DNA from: Candidatus Binatia bacterium
Lineage (GTDB): Bacteria > Desulfobacterota > Binatia > HRBIN30
Direction: 5' to 3'
Length of the DNA: 64,000 nt
NCBI GenBank assembly: GCA_026004215.1
Contig: BPIR01000004.1
Location: 124,001 to 188,000 of the forward strand
Below, one piece after another: positions 56,665-64,000 of this stretch (positions are counted from its first letter, which is position 1; each line of letters starts with the position of its first letter). The position numbers and the translations under genes were made by a program. A model generated the notes under the pieces. That model searched no databases, was not told where the DNA came from, and was given only the letters and a program-made list of their open reading frames with translations.

Positions 56665-57858
56665 GTCATGTAGTGTACAGTGATTTTATGTTTCATTCAA
56701 GTATATATTCTACGCATAGGGCGGCCTGTTTACCGTTCCGACGGTGGCCCGCCTCTCGCTCCGCCTCTTCGAGCGAGGCGCTTTGGTTTCCCCCATAGTC
56801 CCGCATGAAATTTCTCCTCATCCTGGCTCCGGGGCTTGGCCACGGTGTCAACGATTCGATCGATTTGGGCATTGTGCGAGACTGGCTCTGGGCGGCCTGC
56901 GACTAACAAGAGGAAGGGGCTCGGTTTTGGAAGCAAGCTGGGGCGGCATGCCACGATCATTCGGGGTAGACGCTGCCGGGCGACCAAATTTCGAGGAGCG
57001 CCCGGGTCGTCTCTCTTTCTACGACATTGACCGATTGAACGGCGAAACGCGCCGCTGTGTAGGTTAGGTGCTCGTAACTGGAAAGCCACACTTCAACGCG
57101 AAGAAATGCGGGGCGACGTGTTTCGCGGGAGCCATGCGCTTCGCTCGCGGTCTTGCTTGAATCCCTCAGGCGCGTGGGAATCTTTCGCGTCCGGAAATAG
57201 ACCCATCGCGGGGTTCCTGGTTCGTTGCTGCTATGGCGTCTTATCGCCGGTGCGGCTCAAGCTCGGTCTGAGCTAAGTGAGCGATGTTTAATGGGGTTCG
57301 GTGTGTGAGCCGGCGGCAAGTCCGGAATCGCACAAGTCGGCCCTTCAAATGCGACTGACGCCCAATTCGTGACTCTCCTGTATTCGGTTGAGCATGGAGA
57401 AGAGACTGCAGGTTCGGTGTCGGTCAAGAGTTTGCTTTCCAGATTGTTCCCCGTTCCTCCATGCGTCGAAAATTTGGGTGTCGGGCTAGCTTCCAAGAGT
57501 TCTTGCGTTGAGACCGGAAAATGTGGGTGTCCCAAAAGTTCTTTCCCACAAGTTCTTCTGCTGAGACCCGTAAGTGTGGGTGTCCCAAAAGTTCCCTCGA
57601 TGTGTCTGAGCGTGGGTGTCCAAAAAGTTCCGAACGAAAATTAGTGCCCCCAGGTAATCGGGGTGGAAAAAGGTGGCTAAAGTTTTTGGGCGAGATGGAG
57701 GAGGGAGGGGGACACGCACTCTGCTTGCCGTTGCTGGCCGTCGGTAGAGAGCCAACACAACACGGCCCTGTTGGCAGGTGCGAGTGGTCGCTTGTCATCC
57801 ATAGAGAATTGTGGGAGGTAAGCAAAACAACTTTGGCGCGTTGAAAGGAAGTGCATCA
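56665..57858. other. Gap upstream of RAYT and the stress-protein gene, with cluster R11
   Basis: A hairpin with stem ACCGT/ACGGT and partly complementary GC arms lies at 56719-56753, about 55 bases upstream of the RAYT start. Three GTGGGTGTCC cores in minus orientation start at 57523, 57576 and 57612, each followed by CCAAAA(A)GTTC and separated by TTCTTG(C)GTTGAGACC-like spacers; a decayed TTGGGTGTCG is near 57475. I see no gene. Confidence 0.6.
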
Positions 57859-58302
57859 ATGCCACGCGAGTTCAAAACTATACTTTGTCCGACGGACTTT
57901 TCGGAGGATTCCTACCTGGCGCTGGAGTACGCGCGTCAATTTGCTGAGCTCTCTCAGGGGAAGATTTTGCTGCCACACGTGATTCATGTTCCCACGGAAT
58001 CCTTGTACGATGAACACGGGCGGTGGCAGAGTTCGGATCAAATCGAGAAGAGGGCGTGGACTCTTTTGCAAAAAGTACGTGAAGAGAAGCTGGCCGGGTT
58101 CCCCAATGTAGAGCCACTCGTGATTTGGGGTAATCCAGTGGAGGAACTGGTGGCATTGTGCAAGGAACGTAATGTAGATTTGCTGGTGATCTGCACCCAC
58201 GGGCGCACCGGCCTGAGACACTTGCTCCTAGGGAGTGTTGCTGAAAACCTGATTCGGTTGGCACCGTGCCCAGTGTTCGTCGTGCGGCGAGGTGCCAAGT
58301 GA
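57859..58302 (+). CDS. Universal stress protein (UspA family)
   Basis: The 147-residue cytoplasmic protein starts at ATG 57859 behind AAAGGAAG. It has the UspA fold: KTILCPTDFSEDSYLALEYA at the N-terminus, VDLLVICTHGRTGLRHLLLG with the G-x2-G-x9-G(S) ATP-binding signature, and the closing strand CPVFVVRRG. Family members bind ATP or AMP and act in stress tolerance. It is convergent with holA, with only 11 bases between the stop codons and no terminator in between. Confidence 0.94.
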   Translation: MPREFKTILCPTDFSEDSYLALEYARQFAELSQGKILLPHVIHVPTESLYDEHGRWQSSDQIEKRAWTLLQKVREEKLAGFPNVEPLVIWGNPVEELVALCKERNVDLLVICTHGRTGLRHLLLGSVAENLIRLAPCPVFVVRRGAK

Positions 58303-58313
58303 CGAATGGAAGT

Positions 58314-59867
58314 TTAAACGTTTCGACCGCTCGTTTGTTTAGTACACCAGCGCAGGATGAAGCCCTCAAGCAAAATTTGTCCTTCGCTCATCGATGCAGC
58401 TTTTAGCCGTTGTTCCAACGCACTTAGGGACACTAAAGCCTTCCGCAGATCTTGAGAGCGCCAAAGTAGCGCGTGCTGGAAACGTTTAAAGACTGCGTAC
58501 GGGTGGACTTTCCCTAAAAGGGCCAGTTCCTCATCAGGAATTTTCGTGAGAATAGTGCTCGAAAAGTACTGAAAGTCACTAAAGGCACGCGGCAAGCTCG
58601 TGTTTGGGAGTTCGGCTCGGCCGGTCCTGTTTCCCCCGCCCGCTCGTAGGTTACTGGAACTCGGTTGAAGGCGACGGACGGGAGTGACCTCCTCTCCTTC
58701 ACTAGAAGATCTCTGTTTCGCCGACAAAAACGTCCTAAGATTCAATTCAGTGTATTCAGACACAAAGAGCAAATTTCTGAGCTCCTTGGCAATCATCGCT
58801 ATCAATCGAAGTGGGTGCTCACCTTGATCAAGCAGGTCCTGCAATTTGTGAAGTACCTGTGCCGCATCTCGCGTGGCTAGTGCGGTTGTGAAATCAAACA
58901 CCCAGCTTTCAGCAAGATCCGTGGAATATAAGGATACGTCGCCTGCTCGAATTTGGGTTTTCTCACCCACAGCCAGGCAAAGCTTCTCCACTTCTGTTGC
59001 GAGCCGAGTCGTGTCCACGCCTGCGCGCTGGATGAGTAGCTCCAGAGCTTGAGGCTCTATGGTTTTGTGGTGGTCGCGTAGCACCTCCTGAATGACAAAG
59101 TGCGCAGACTCCCGGCTTAATGCCCCAGAGCGGTCGCGCTCGAGTTCTAAAACGATCCCGCCGCCGATTTGTTGGATCTTCTTCCAAAGCTGGCTGCTCT
59201 GATCTAGCCGCTCCCCAGTGAGGATCAGAGTGAGTTTGAGAGAAGGAGCTTCCTCCAGGTAGGCTACTACGGGCTCCAAGGGGTCTGACGGTGATGTTTG
59301 TAGTTCCTCTTTGTGGTGCCGCAGGAACTCCAAGATTTGCAGAACGGTGTCAGCTTCCGCCTTGTCCAGTTCCTTACCGAAGAGCTCCTTCTGGCGATAT
59401 TTTGCCGGTAAGCTGTCACCCATGGTGTGTGACTCTGGAGGATCCCAGCCAGCCTTTCGCAATATTGCTGCTAGATTCGTGGCTGCCTCGACGGTGTGCC
59501 CGGAGGCCCACTGCTGCAAAACGTGCTCCAATGACTCATCCCGATTTTCGCGCCGCGAAACGACTTCAACGTTGTGGACCCAAATGACCTTCCGCGCAGC
59601 CCCAAAGGCCGGCGTCCTGATGCTATGCAAGACAGAGTTCCAATTCGCTGAACGGGCGTCATACCGCTCTAAGTTCCACGCGCGCTCTCCCGGTGGAACC
59701 AAAGCATCGATAACGGCCTTGGCCGCCCGATCTGTGAGGTATTGATCACCGATAAAGGCATACACGCGGCGGACCTCTCCTTGGCCCAGCACCTTCAAAA
59801 GGTGCTCCAGAGACCGAGGTCCTCGCTGTGTTCCTTGGCCGCGGTGAGACGATGAGGACTTCCTCAT
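58314..59867 (-). CDS. holA: DNA polymerase III delta subunit, unusually long
   Basis: The delta subunit opens and loads the sliding clamp. The 517-residue protein has the family elements YAFIGDQYLTDRAAKAVIDA, NLERYDARSANWNSVLHSIR, FGAARKVIWVHNVE, LLIQRAGVDTTRLATEVEKL and AESWVFDFTTALATRDAAQV. Typical delta subunits have about 340 residues. The excess comes from an insert after the first domain (about 115-195, WASGHTVEAATNLAAILRK) and a Ser/Arg/Gly-rich insert (about 395-425, SSSEGEEVTPVRRLQ) in the C-terminal part. Both inserts keep the frame. Start is ATG 59867. Confidence 0.85.
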   Translation of the reverse strand: MRKSSSSHRGQGTQRGPRSLEHLLKVLGQGEVRRVYAFIGDQYLTDRAAKAVIDALVPPGERAWNLERYDARSANWNSVLHSIRTPAFGAARKVIWVHNVEVVSRRENRDESLEHVLQQWASGHTVEAATNLAAILRKAGWDPPESHTMGDSLPAKYRQKELFGKELDKAEADTVLQILEFLRHHKEELQTSPSDPLEPVVAYLEEAPSLKLTLILTGERLDQSSQLWKKIQQIGGGIVLELERDRSGALSRESAHFVIQEVLRDHHKTIEPQALELLIQRAGVDTTRLATEVEKLCLAVGEKTQIRAGDVSLYSTDLAESWVFDFTTALATRDAAQVLHKLQDLLDQGEHPLRLIAMIAKELRNLLFVSEYTELNLRTFLSAKQRSSSEGEEVTPVRRLQPSSSNLRAGGGNRTGRAELPNTSLPRAFSDFQYFSSTILTKIPDEELALLGKVHPYAVFKRFQHALLWRSQDLRKALVSLSALEQRLKAASMSEGQILLEGFILRWCTKQTSGRNV

Positions 59868-61715
59868 GACTGCGAACGTATCTCCTCAGACATGGAATAC
59901 GGCCGATTTTCTCTTGTCGCGGCTTTAATTAGGACACCCTGTGCTTCAATGTGCCTCGGTTGGGCATGCTCATAACTCGATCCGGCAGAGGGCGAAAGAC
60001 TGATCAGGCAACAAACTACAACGTCTGGGGCAACCACAACCGATCGCAGGGGCCGCGAGACTTCCTTGCCACTTTCCAGACCTTTCCGGGCACGCTTTGA
60101 CGGCAGCAAAGCTTTTCAGGCGACTTTTTACTCTTTCTCAGACTTCTTGGGACTTCCTGGGACACCCACTTTTCAGGAGCCTTTCTGGGGTGACTTTCTG
60201 GGACACCCACTTTTTCGGACACATTTCTGTAACCTAGTTCCCCCGTTTTTTGACACCTACGAAATCACTCTTTGTGAGCTCCGTGGAGCTGCTGGCCGGC
60301 TTCTTGGACATTGTCGACCCTTTAGGATTGCACACTTGGCCTCGAGACCGTTCGGCGGGCGAACCGGCATAAGGTCAGGAAGCACGCAAGAGGGAAAGCG
60401 CTCGAGCCGAAAGGAGGACTTCAGCGCGCTCGGACCCGGTGAGGTGCTCGCATATGAGCATGCTGTTCCAAATGCTCCTGGGGCAAGCACGGCCGATTGC
60501 TGCCCTTGAACTTCACGGGTTAACGCAACCGCACTGGGGTATTGCGGTCCACTTCCACCCCAGAAACGGGTTGTGCAGTGCAGCGGTGCATATGTTCTTT
60601 AGTGTTAGTTGAGCATCGTTCGGATGGTTGCCTGCAAGCTGTGCAAACCTGGCCTCCCCTGCCGCGGGTGGGTCGCTCGCGAACTGCGCTCTGCGAGGGT
60701 GGGCGAAATCCCCTGCCGATTTGGTCGGCTTTGAATGGTGTGGGTCAAATGTACTTGGCAGTGTGCTTGTCGGTAGGTCGCCGAGCAAGTCCGCAAAATC
60801 GAATTCCCCGAGTAAGCCGATTGCGGTGCAAAATAACGTGCCGGAGCGATACTGGTGCCGGAACATCTGGAAATAGGCATGCAGATGTCAGGCCCTTTGG
60901 GGAGGTAAGCAGACGAATCCACTGCAGTACTCACCTTATATAGTCTGTGGCCCGCTGTGCCATTCCATCCCAGCCTACGCTTTTGCGCAGCGTGAGCAGG
61001 GCTGCGGCCCTGCTTGATTTGAAGGATCGGGGTTATCCGTGGCCGCAGATCGAGGGCCTCGTCCCGCGTTCGACCTTCTAAACGCAGCCAAAAGTGGTGC
61101 AGTGCTCCCGATTCAATGACGTTTTGCCGGCAGGCAACGGTCCCGTTCCGGCTCATCTCTAGTGACAAAAGTGGGTGTCCAGTTTTGGGGTTCCAGTTTT
61201 GGGGTGCGGTTTGGGGCGGCCACTGCGCAAAAGTGGGTGTCCAAATTGGGAATAGAGCAACTTAGAACCGCCTAGCACCCGGAACCTGCCGAAGACGAGG
61301 GCCTGATCGAAGTGCTGCTCTGGCAGATCGGGGCCGGATGCACAGCGGCGCGCAAGATCGCCGGCAGCGGCACCAAGTCGTTCGTTGGACAATGCTGTTA
61401 TCAGGGGTGCCGCTGCCGTCCCCGTATTGAATTCTTGCCCTCACCCCGGGCCAGTCTTCGGGTTTGAGAACGCAACCCATGCCGCACGGGCTGGCGCCCA
61501 AACTCACGACTAAAAACCTGACGAATGTATTACTGATGACCCCCTTGTCGCGGGGATTTGGCCTCAGGGGCTAATCACTTTGATTAGCTTACTCGCTCAG
61601 AGTGAGTAGCCTAGGGCTTCGGCAGCTCCTCACGCCCTTGATTTCGCGAGCCAACAAGCTTGGCAAGGCCCTTGCGTTCAAACGCTCGCCAAAAACATCG
61701 GCGGGAGGAGGTCCC
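59868..61715. other. Gene-free gap containing clusters R12 and R13
   Basis: R12 has two plus-orientation GGACACCCAC cores at 60160 and 60201, preceded by private GACTT(C/T)CTGG spacers. R13 has two minus-orientation GTGGGTGTCC cores at 61171 and 61233, with a GTTCCAGTTTTGGGG(T) spacer duplicated nearby. The open frames between them show no domain. A strong ribosome-binding site (GGAGGAGG) at the right end serves the gene at 61716. Confidence 0.6.
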
Positions 61716-63389
61716 ATGAGCAGAGACGAAGGCGCTAATGTGGGCAAACAGACGAGCGTGGCCAGCGAGCCGCAGAGGGAGTTCGATGTCACGGCGTGGG
61801 CTGAATGCCTCCAGAGCCGCTTGAGGCCGCCCGATCCGCAAACGGTGGAGACTTCGCCGCTCTTAGAACTATTAGTTTGGGCGGGGCCGCAGTCGAATGA
61901 ATCAGCCGACGAACTTCGGGTGGCAGGCGCGGTTGCACAGGCCTGTCGGCAGGAACCGCTGAACATGGGTTGGGTCGCCTTCTATAGAAGGCAGGCGCAC
62001 GAGCTGTATTTGATTGCCCAGCAAGGCAATCCACCTCCGGTTAAGCTTCCTTCGGTAGTGCGCTGGGGGAAGCACTCAGAGCGACTTGCGGACTCTCAAG
62101 GGCAACTGGCAGGCCCGTCCTTGCCTTGGCTTCCGCTTGATGCGTTTACCAGTTCCGCTGCGACCAAGGTTGACAACCAGGTTTGGGCGCTGCCTCTCCT
62201 AGCGTTCGGCGAGGTTAACGGCCTGTTATGCGCACAAGTCGAAGATGCCCAGCGCTGCTCTGGGGTTGAGTCGATTGTGCGGCTGGTGTGCGCATCGATG
62301 CCTTTGGCAGTACTGATGTTTGTGAGGCGTCGGTGCTCGTTTTTGATGTCTCCCTTCAGTGAAGTCGCGGTGGAGGAGGCAGCGTCGAGCGGTGACCCTG
62401 GAAAATTGCTTTTGCGTCGGGGTGTGGGGCAGCACAGTTTGTTCCCCGAGCTCGTTGGGCAAAGTCGGGCGTTTTTACATGCGTTGTCCCTTGCTCAACG
62501 GTGGGCAGTGGGTCGAGCTCCTATCTTGATCACGGGAGAGACAGGGACAGGAAAGGAACTACTTGCACGGGCGATCTACGCCCTGAGCGAACGTCGAAAT
62601 GGCCCGTGGGTGGCTGTGAACTGTCCGGCCATTCCCCGCGAGCTGGCGGAAAGTGAACTCTTTGGACACGAGAAGGGCGCTTTTACAGGTGCCACCGAAG
62701 CCAGAATCGGTCGTTTCGAACGCGCAGAAGGAGGAGTGCTCTTTTTGGATGAAGTGGGGGACCTGCCTCATGCAATCCAGGCGAAACTTCTGCGCGTTCT
62801 GCAGGAAGGGGAAATTGAAAGGGTGGGATCTGCAAAAACGAAAAAAGTAGACGTCCGGGTCATTGCCGCCACGAACCGTGATCTAGAAGAAGCAGTGCGC
62901 CAAGGGGAGTTCCGCAAAGACTTGTTCCACCGCTTAGCGGCACTTCCGATCCACTTACCGCCACTAAGAGAGCGGACCGGCGACATTGAAATTCTCGCTT
63001 GGCATTTCCTCCGCATTAGCCGCGAACGATACGGAAAACGGATCGACGGTATGGCCCCGGGAGTTATGGAGCGGCTATTGGAGCATGACTGGCCGGGGAA
63101 CGTTCGTGAGTTAGAGTACGTGATTGAGCGCGCGGTACTTTTGGCCACCGAACCCTGGATTCGAATGGACGACGTGGCCGACCTGCGTGTGGGCGAGGGG
63201 CCTGCTCCAGGCACCGGAAGTCTCCATTCACAGCTAAGAGCCGAGAAGGTTAGACGGGTAGAACACTCATTGCGCCAAGCCCAGGGGAACTGCGCGGAGG
63301 CTGCACGGCTGCTCGGTATGACCCGAGGAAACTTTTCCCGCTTGCTCCGATCTCTCGGCATCGATCCGCGCCGCTATCGATCAGAGTGA
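61716..63389 (+). CDS. Sigma-54-dependent transcriptional activator
   Basis: The 557-residue protein starts at ATG 61716, just after GGAGGAGG; the frame to 61602 is upstream of this site. The N-terminal 230 residues form a GAF-like sensory domain (MGWVAFYRRQAHELYLIAQQ), with no receiver aspartate pattern. The AAA+ domain has GETGTGKE near 272, GAFTGA near 321 and RVIAATNRDL. The Fis-type HTH is at the C-terminus (NCAEAARLLGMTRGNFSRLL). It should bind upstream of -24/-12 promoters and activate RNA polymerase-sigma54 in response to a small ligand. No target operon is adjacent in the window. A short tail follows the HTH. Confidence 0.93.
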   Translation: MSRDEGANVGKQTSVASEPQREFDVTAWAECLQSRLRPPDPQTVETSPLLELLVWAGPQSNESADELRVAGAVAQACRQEPLNMGWVAFYRRQAHELYLIAQQGNPPPVKLPSVVRWGKHSERLADSQGQLAGPSLPWLPLDAFTSSAATKVDNQVWALPLLAFGEVNGLLCAQVEDAQRCSGVESIVRLVCASMPLAVLMFVRRRCSFLMSPFSEVAVEEAASSGDPGKLLLRRGVGQHSLFPELVGQSRAFLHALSLAQRWAVGRAPILITGETGTGKELLARAIYALSERRNGPWVAVNCPAIPRELAESELFGHEKGAFTGATEARIGRFERAEGGVLFLDEVGDLPHAIQAKLLRVLQEGEIERVGSAKTKKVDVRVIAATNRDLEEAVRQGEFRKDLFHRLAALPIHLPPLRERTGDIEILAWHFLRISRERYGKRIDGMAPGVMERLLEHDWPGNVRELEYVIERAVLLATEPWIRMDDVADLRVGEGPAPGTGSLHSQLRAEKVRRVEHSLRQAQGNCAEAARLLGMTRGNFSRLLRSLGIDPRRYRSE

Positions 63390-64000
63390 GCACAACATCC
63401 GCTTGGGGTGCCAACTGGAGTTCCGTTCGAACCAGCCGGATCAAAGGGCCAGTTTCAAAGCGAGTGGTAGATCCGATAAACGCCCGCGGAGCGAAATGCT
63501 CGGAGGGCATAAGAGACCAACTTCACGGTCCGACGAGTGGTGACAGCCATGGACTCCAAACGGCTGCGGGTAGAACGCTTGCCTATACGCGTCGAGCATC
63601 TACCCGCAGCAGCGCCATTGGCAGGTTTCGCGCTGCTGTAGCCCGGCTCGGAAATACATAAGGATGCCGAACTCGGCGTTTCAGACGGACGCGTAGCGTC
63701 CCCCTTTTTCGACGAAACACCAGTCGGACGCCACTCGGTGGAATTACAAGCCCCAGGTGAGCCTGAGTAGGTCGGAGCCCGTGCCGAACCTCCGCGACGG
63801 CTCGCGCACAAGGCTTTTGACTAACAGGCACGGGTTGGGGCCGGTTCCGGCCTCGGTTACTGAGCTTGACACCGCGTTTGGTTGGGCGCGAGTAAGGGCT
63901 TGGCGGCTCAGCGCCTATTCTGCCAAGAGAAGCCATATGCCTCCTCCCCCTGTTCTGCCTACTCGTGCCAGCTCGCGCAGTTGGCTAGCTCTTCCATCGG
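63390..64000. other. Right-edge gap, nothing recognised
   Basis: No gene, RNA or repeat core is evident in the last 611 bases. The open frames are Arg/Ser/Pro-rich and in mutually shadowed phases. A decayed gene on the minus strand at about 63455-63940 cannot be excluded. Confidence 0.4.

Noticed and set aside
63455..63936. Arg-rich minus-strand frames at the right edge
   Set aside because: Two overlapping frames look equally plausible, neither has a start signal or motif, and similar Arg-rich frames arise from GC-rich non-coding DNA throughout the window.

Overview
The window is GC-rich bacterial chromosome that falls into two parts. From 1 to about 26,260 it is packed with genes and has almost no intergenic DNA. 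From there to 64,000, genes or short operons are separated by long non-coding gaps full of short repeats. Three things suggest an uncultured deltaproteobacterial-type lineage, with Binatota a reasonable but unproven guess. The pilus cluster is Myxococcus/Geobacter-like, with an ABC transporter inside it. Two secreted hydrolases carry Ca-binding, dockerin-like N-terminal modules. Glycyl-tRNA synthetase is of the single-chain type.

Region by region: 1-4,180 (minus strand) encodes a degenerate Ser/Thr kinase fused to a WD40 propeller, running off the left edge, and a CheA-like histidine kinase with HPt and ATPase domains but no CheW-like domain. 4,560-11,973 holds a small secreted protein and a 2,326-residue SpvB/RHS protein whose C-terminus carries a phospholipase C/P1-nuclease-like metal site. 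12,395-26,260 is one long type IV pilus operon: pilB, pilT, pilC, a PilS-PilR fusion regulator, a TPR protein, an ABC ATPase and permease interleaved with two TMTC-like membrane proteins, pilD and a nucleosidase-like lipoprotein. Many of its genes overlap by 4-8 bases. No pilin gene is present.

27,251-45,163 holds a sodium:solute symporter, an ORF bounded by repeats at both ends, an alpha/beta hydrolase divergent from a thiolase-fold plus Zn-ribbon/OB-fold pair, tRNA-Thr(CGT), two secreted hydrolases, and a glyQS-ppdK-aroE block. 45,164-64,000 is gene-poor. It has a small membrane protein, a tandem CaiB-type protein, a REP-associated tyrosine transposase (RAYT), a universal stress protein, a long holA, a sigma-54 activator and the relic of an IS1182-like transposase.

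The most unusual content is a dispersed repeat. The 10-mer GGACACCCAC, usually followed by a T-run, occurs about 58 times by eye in 14 intergenic clusters after 26,500; one further match lies inside a gene. I saw none in the first 26 kb. Copies in a cluster share one orientation, and successive clusters flip orientation at 11 of 13 steps. The core is constant, but the spacers between cores are private to each cluster and locally duplicated. A second family is a textbook REP (GTAG, 8-bp stem, CTTGT loop), which fits the RAYT at 55,663. How the two families relate is open.
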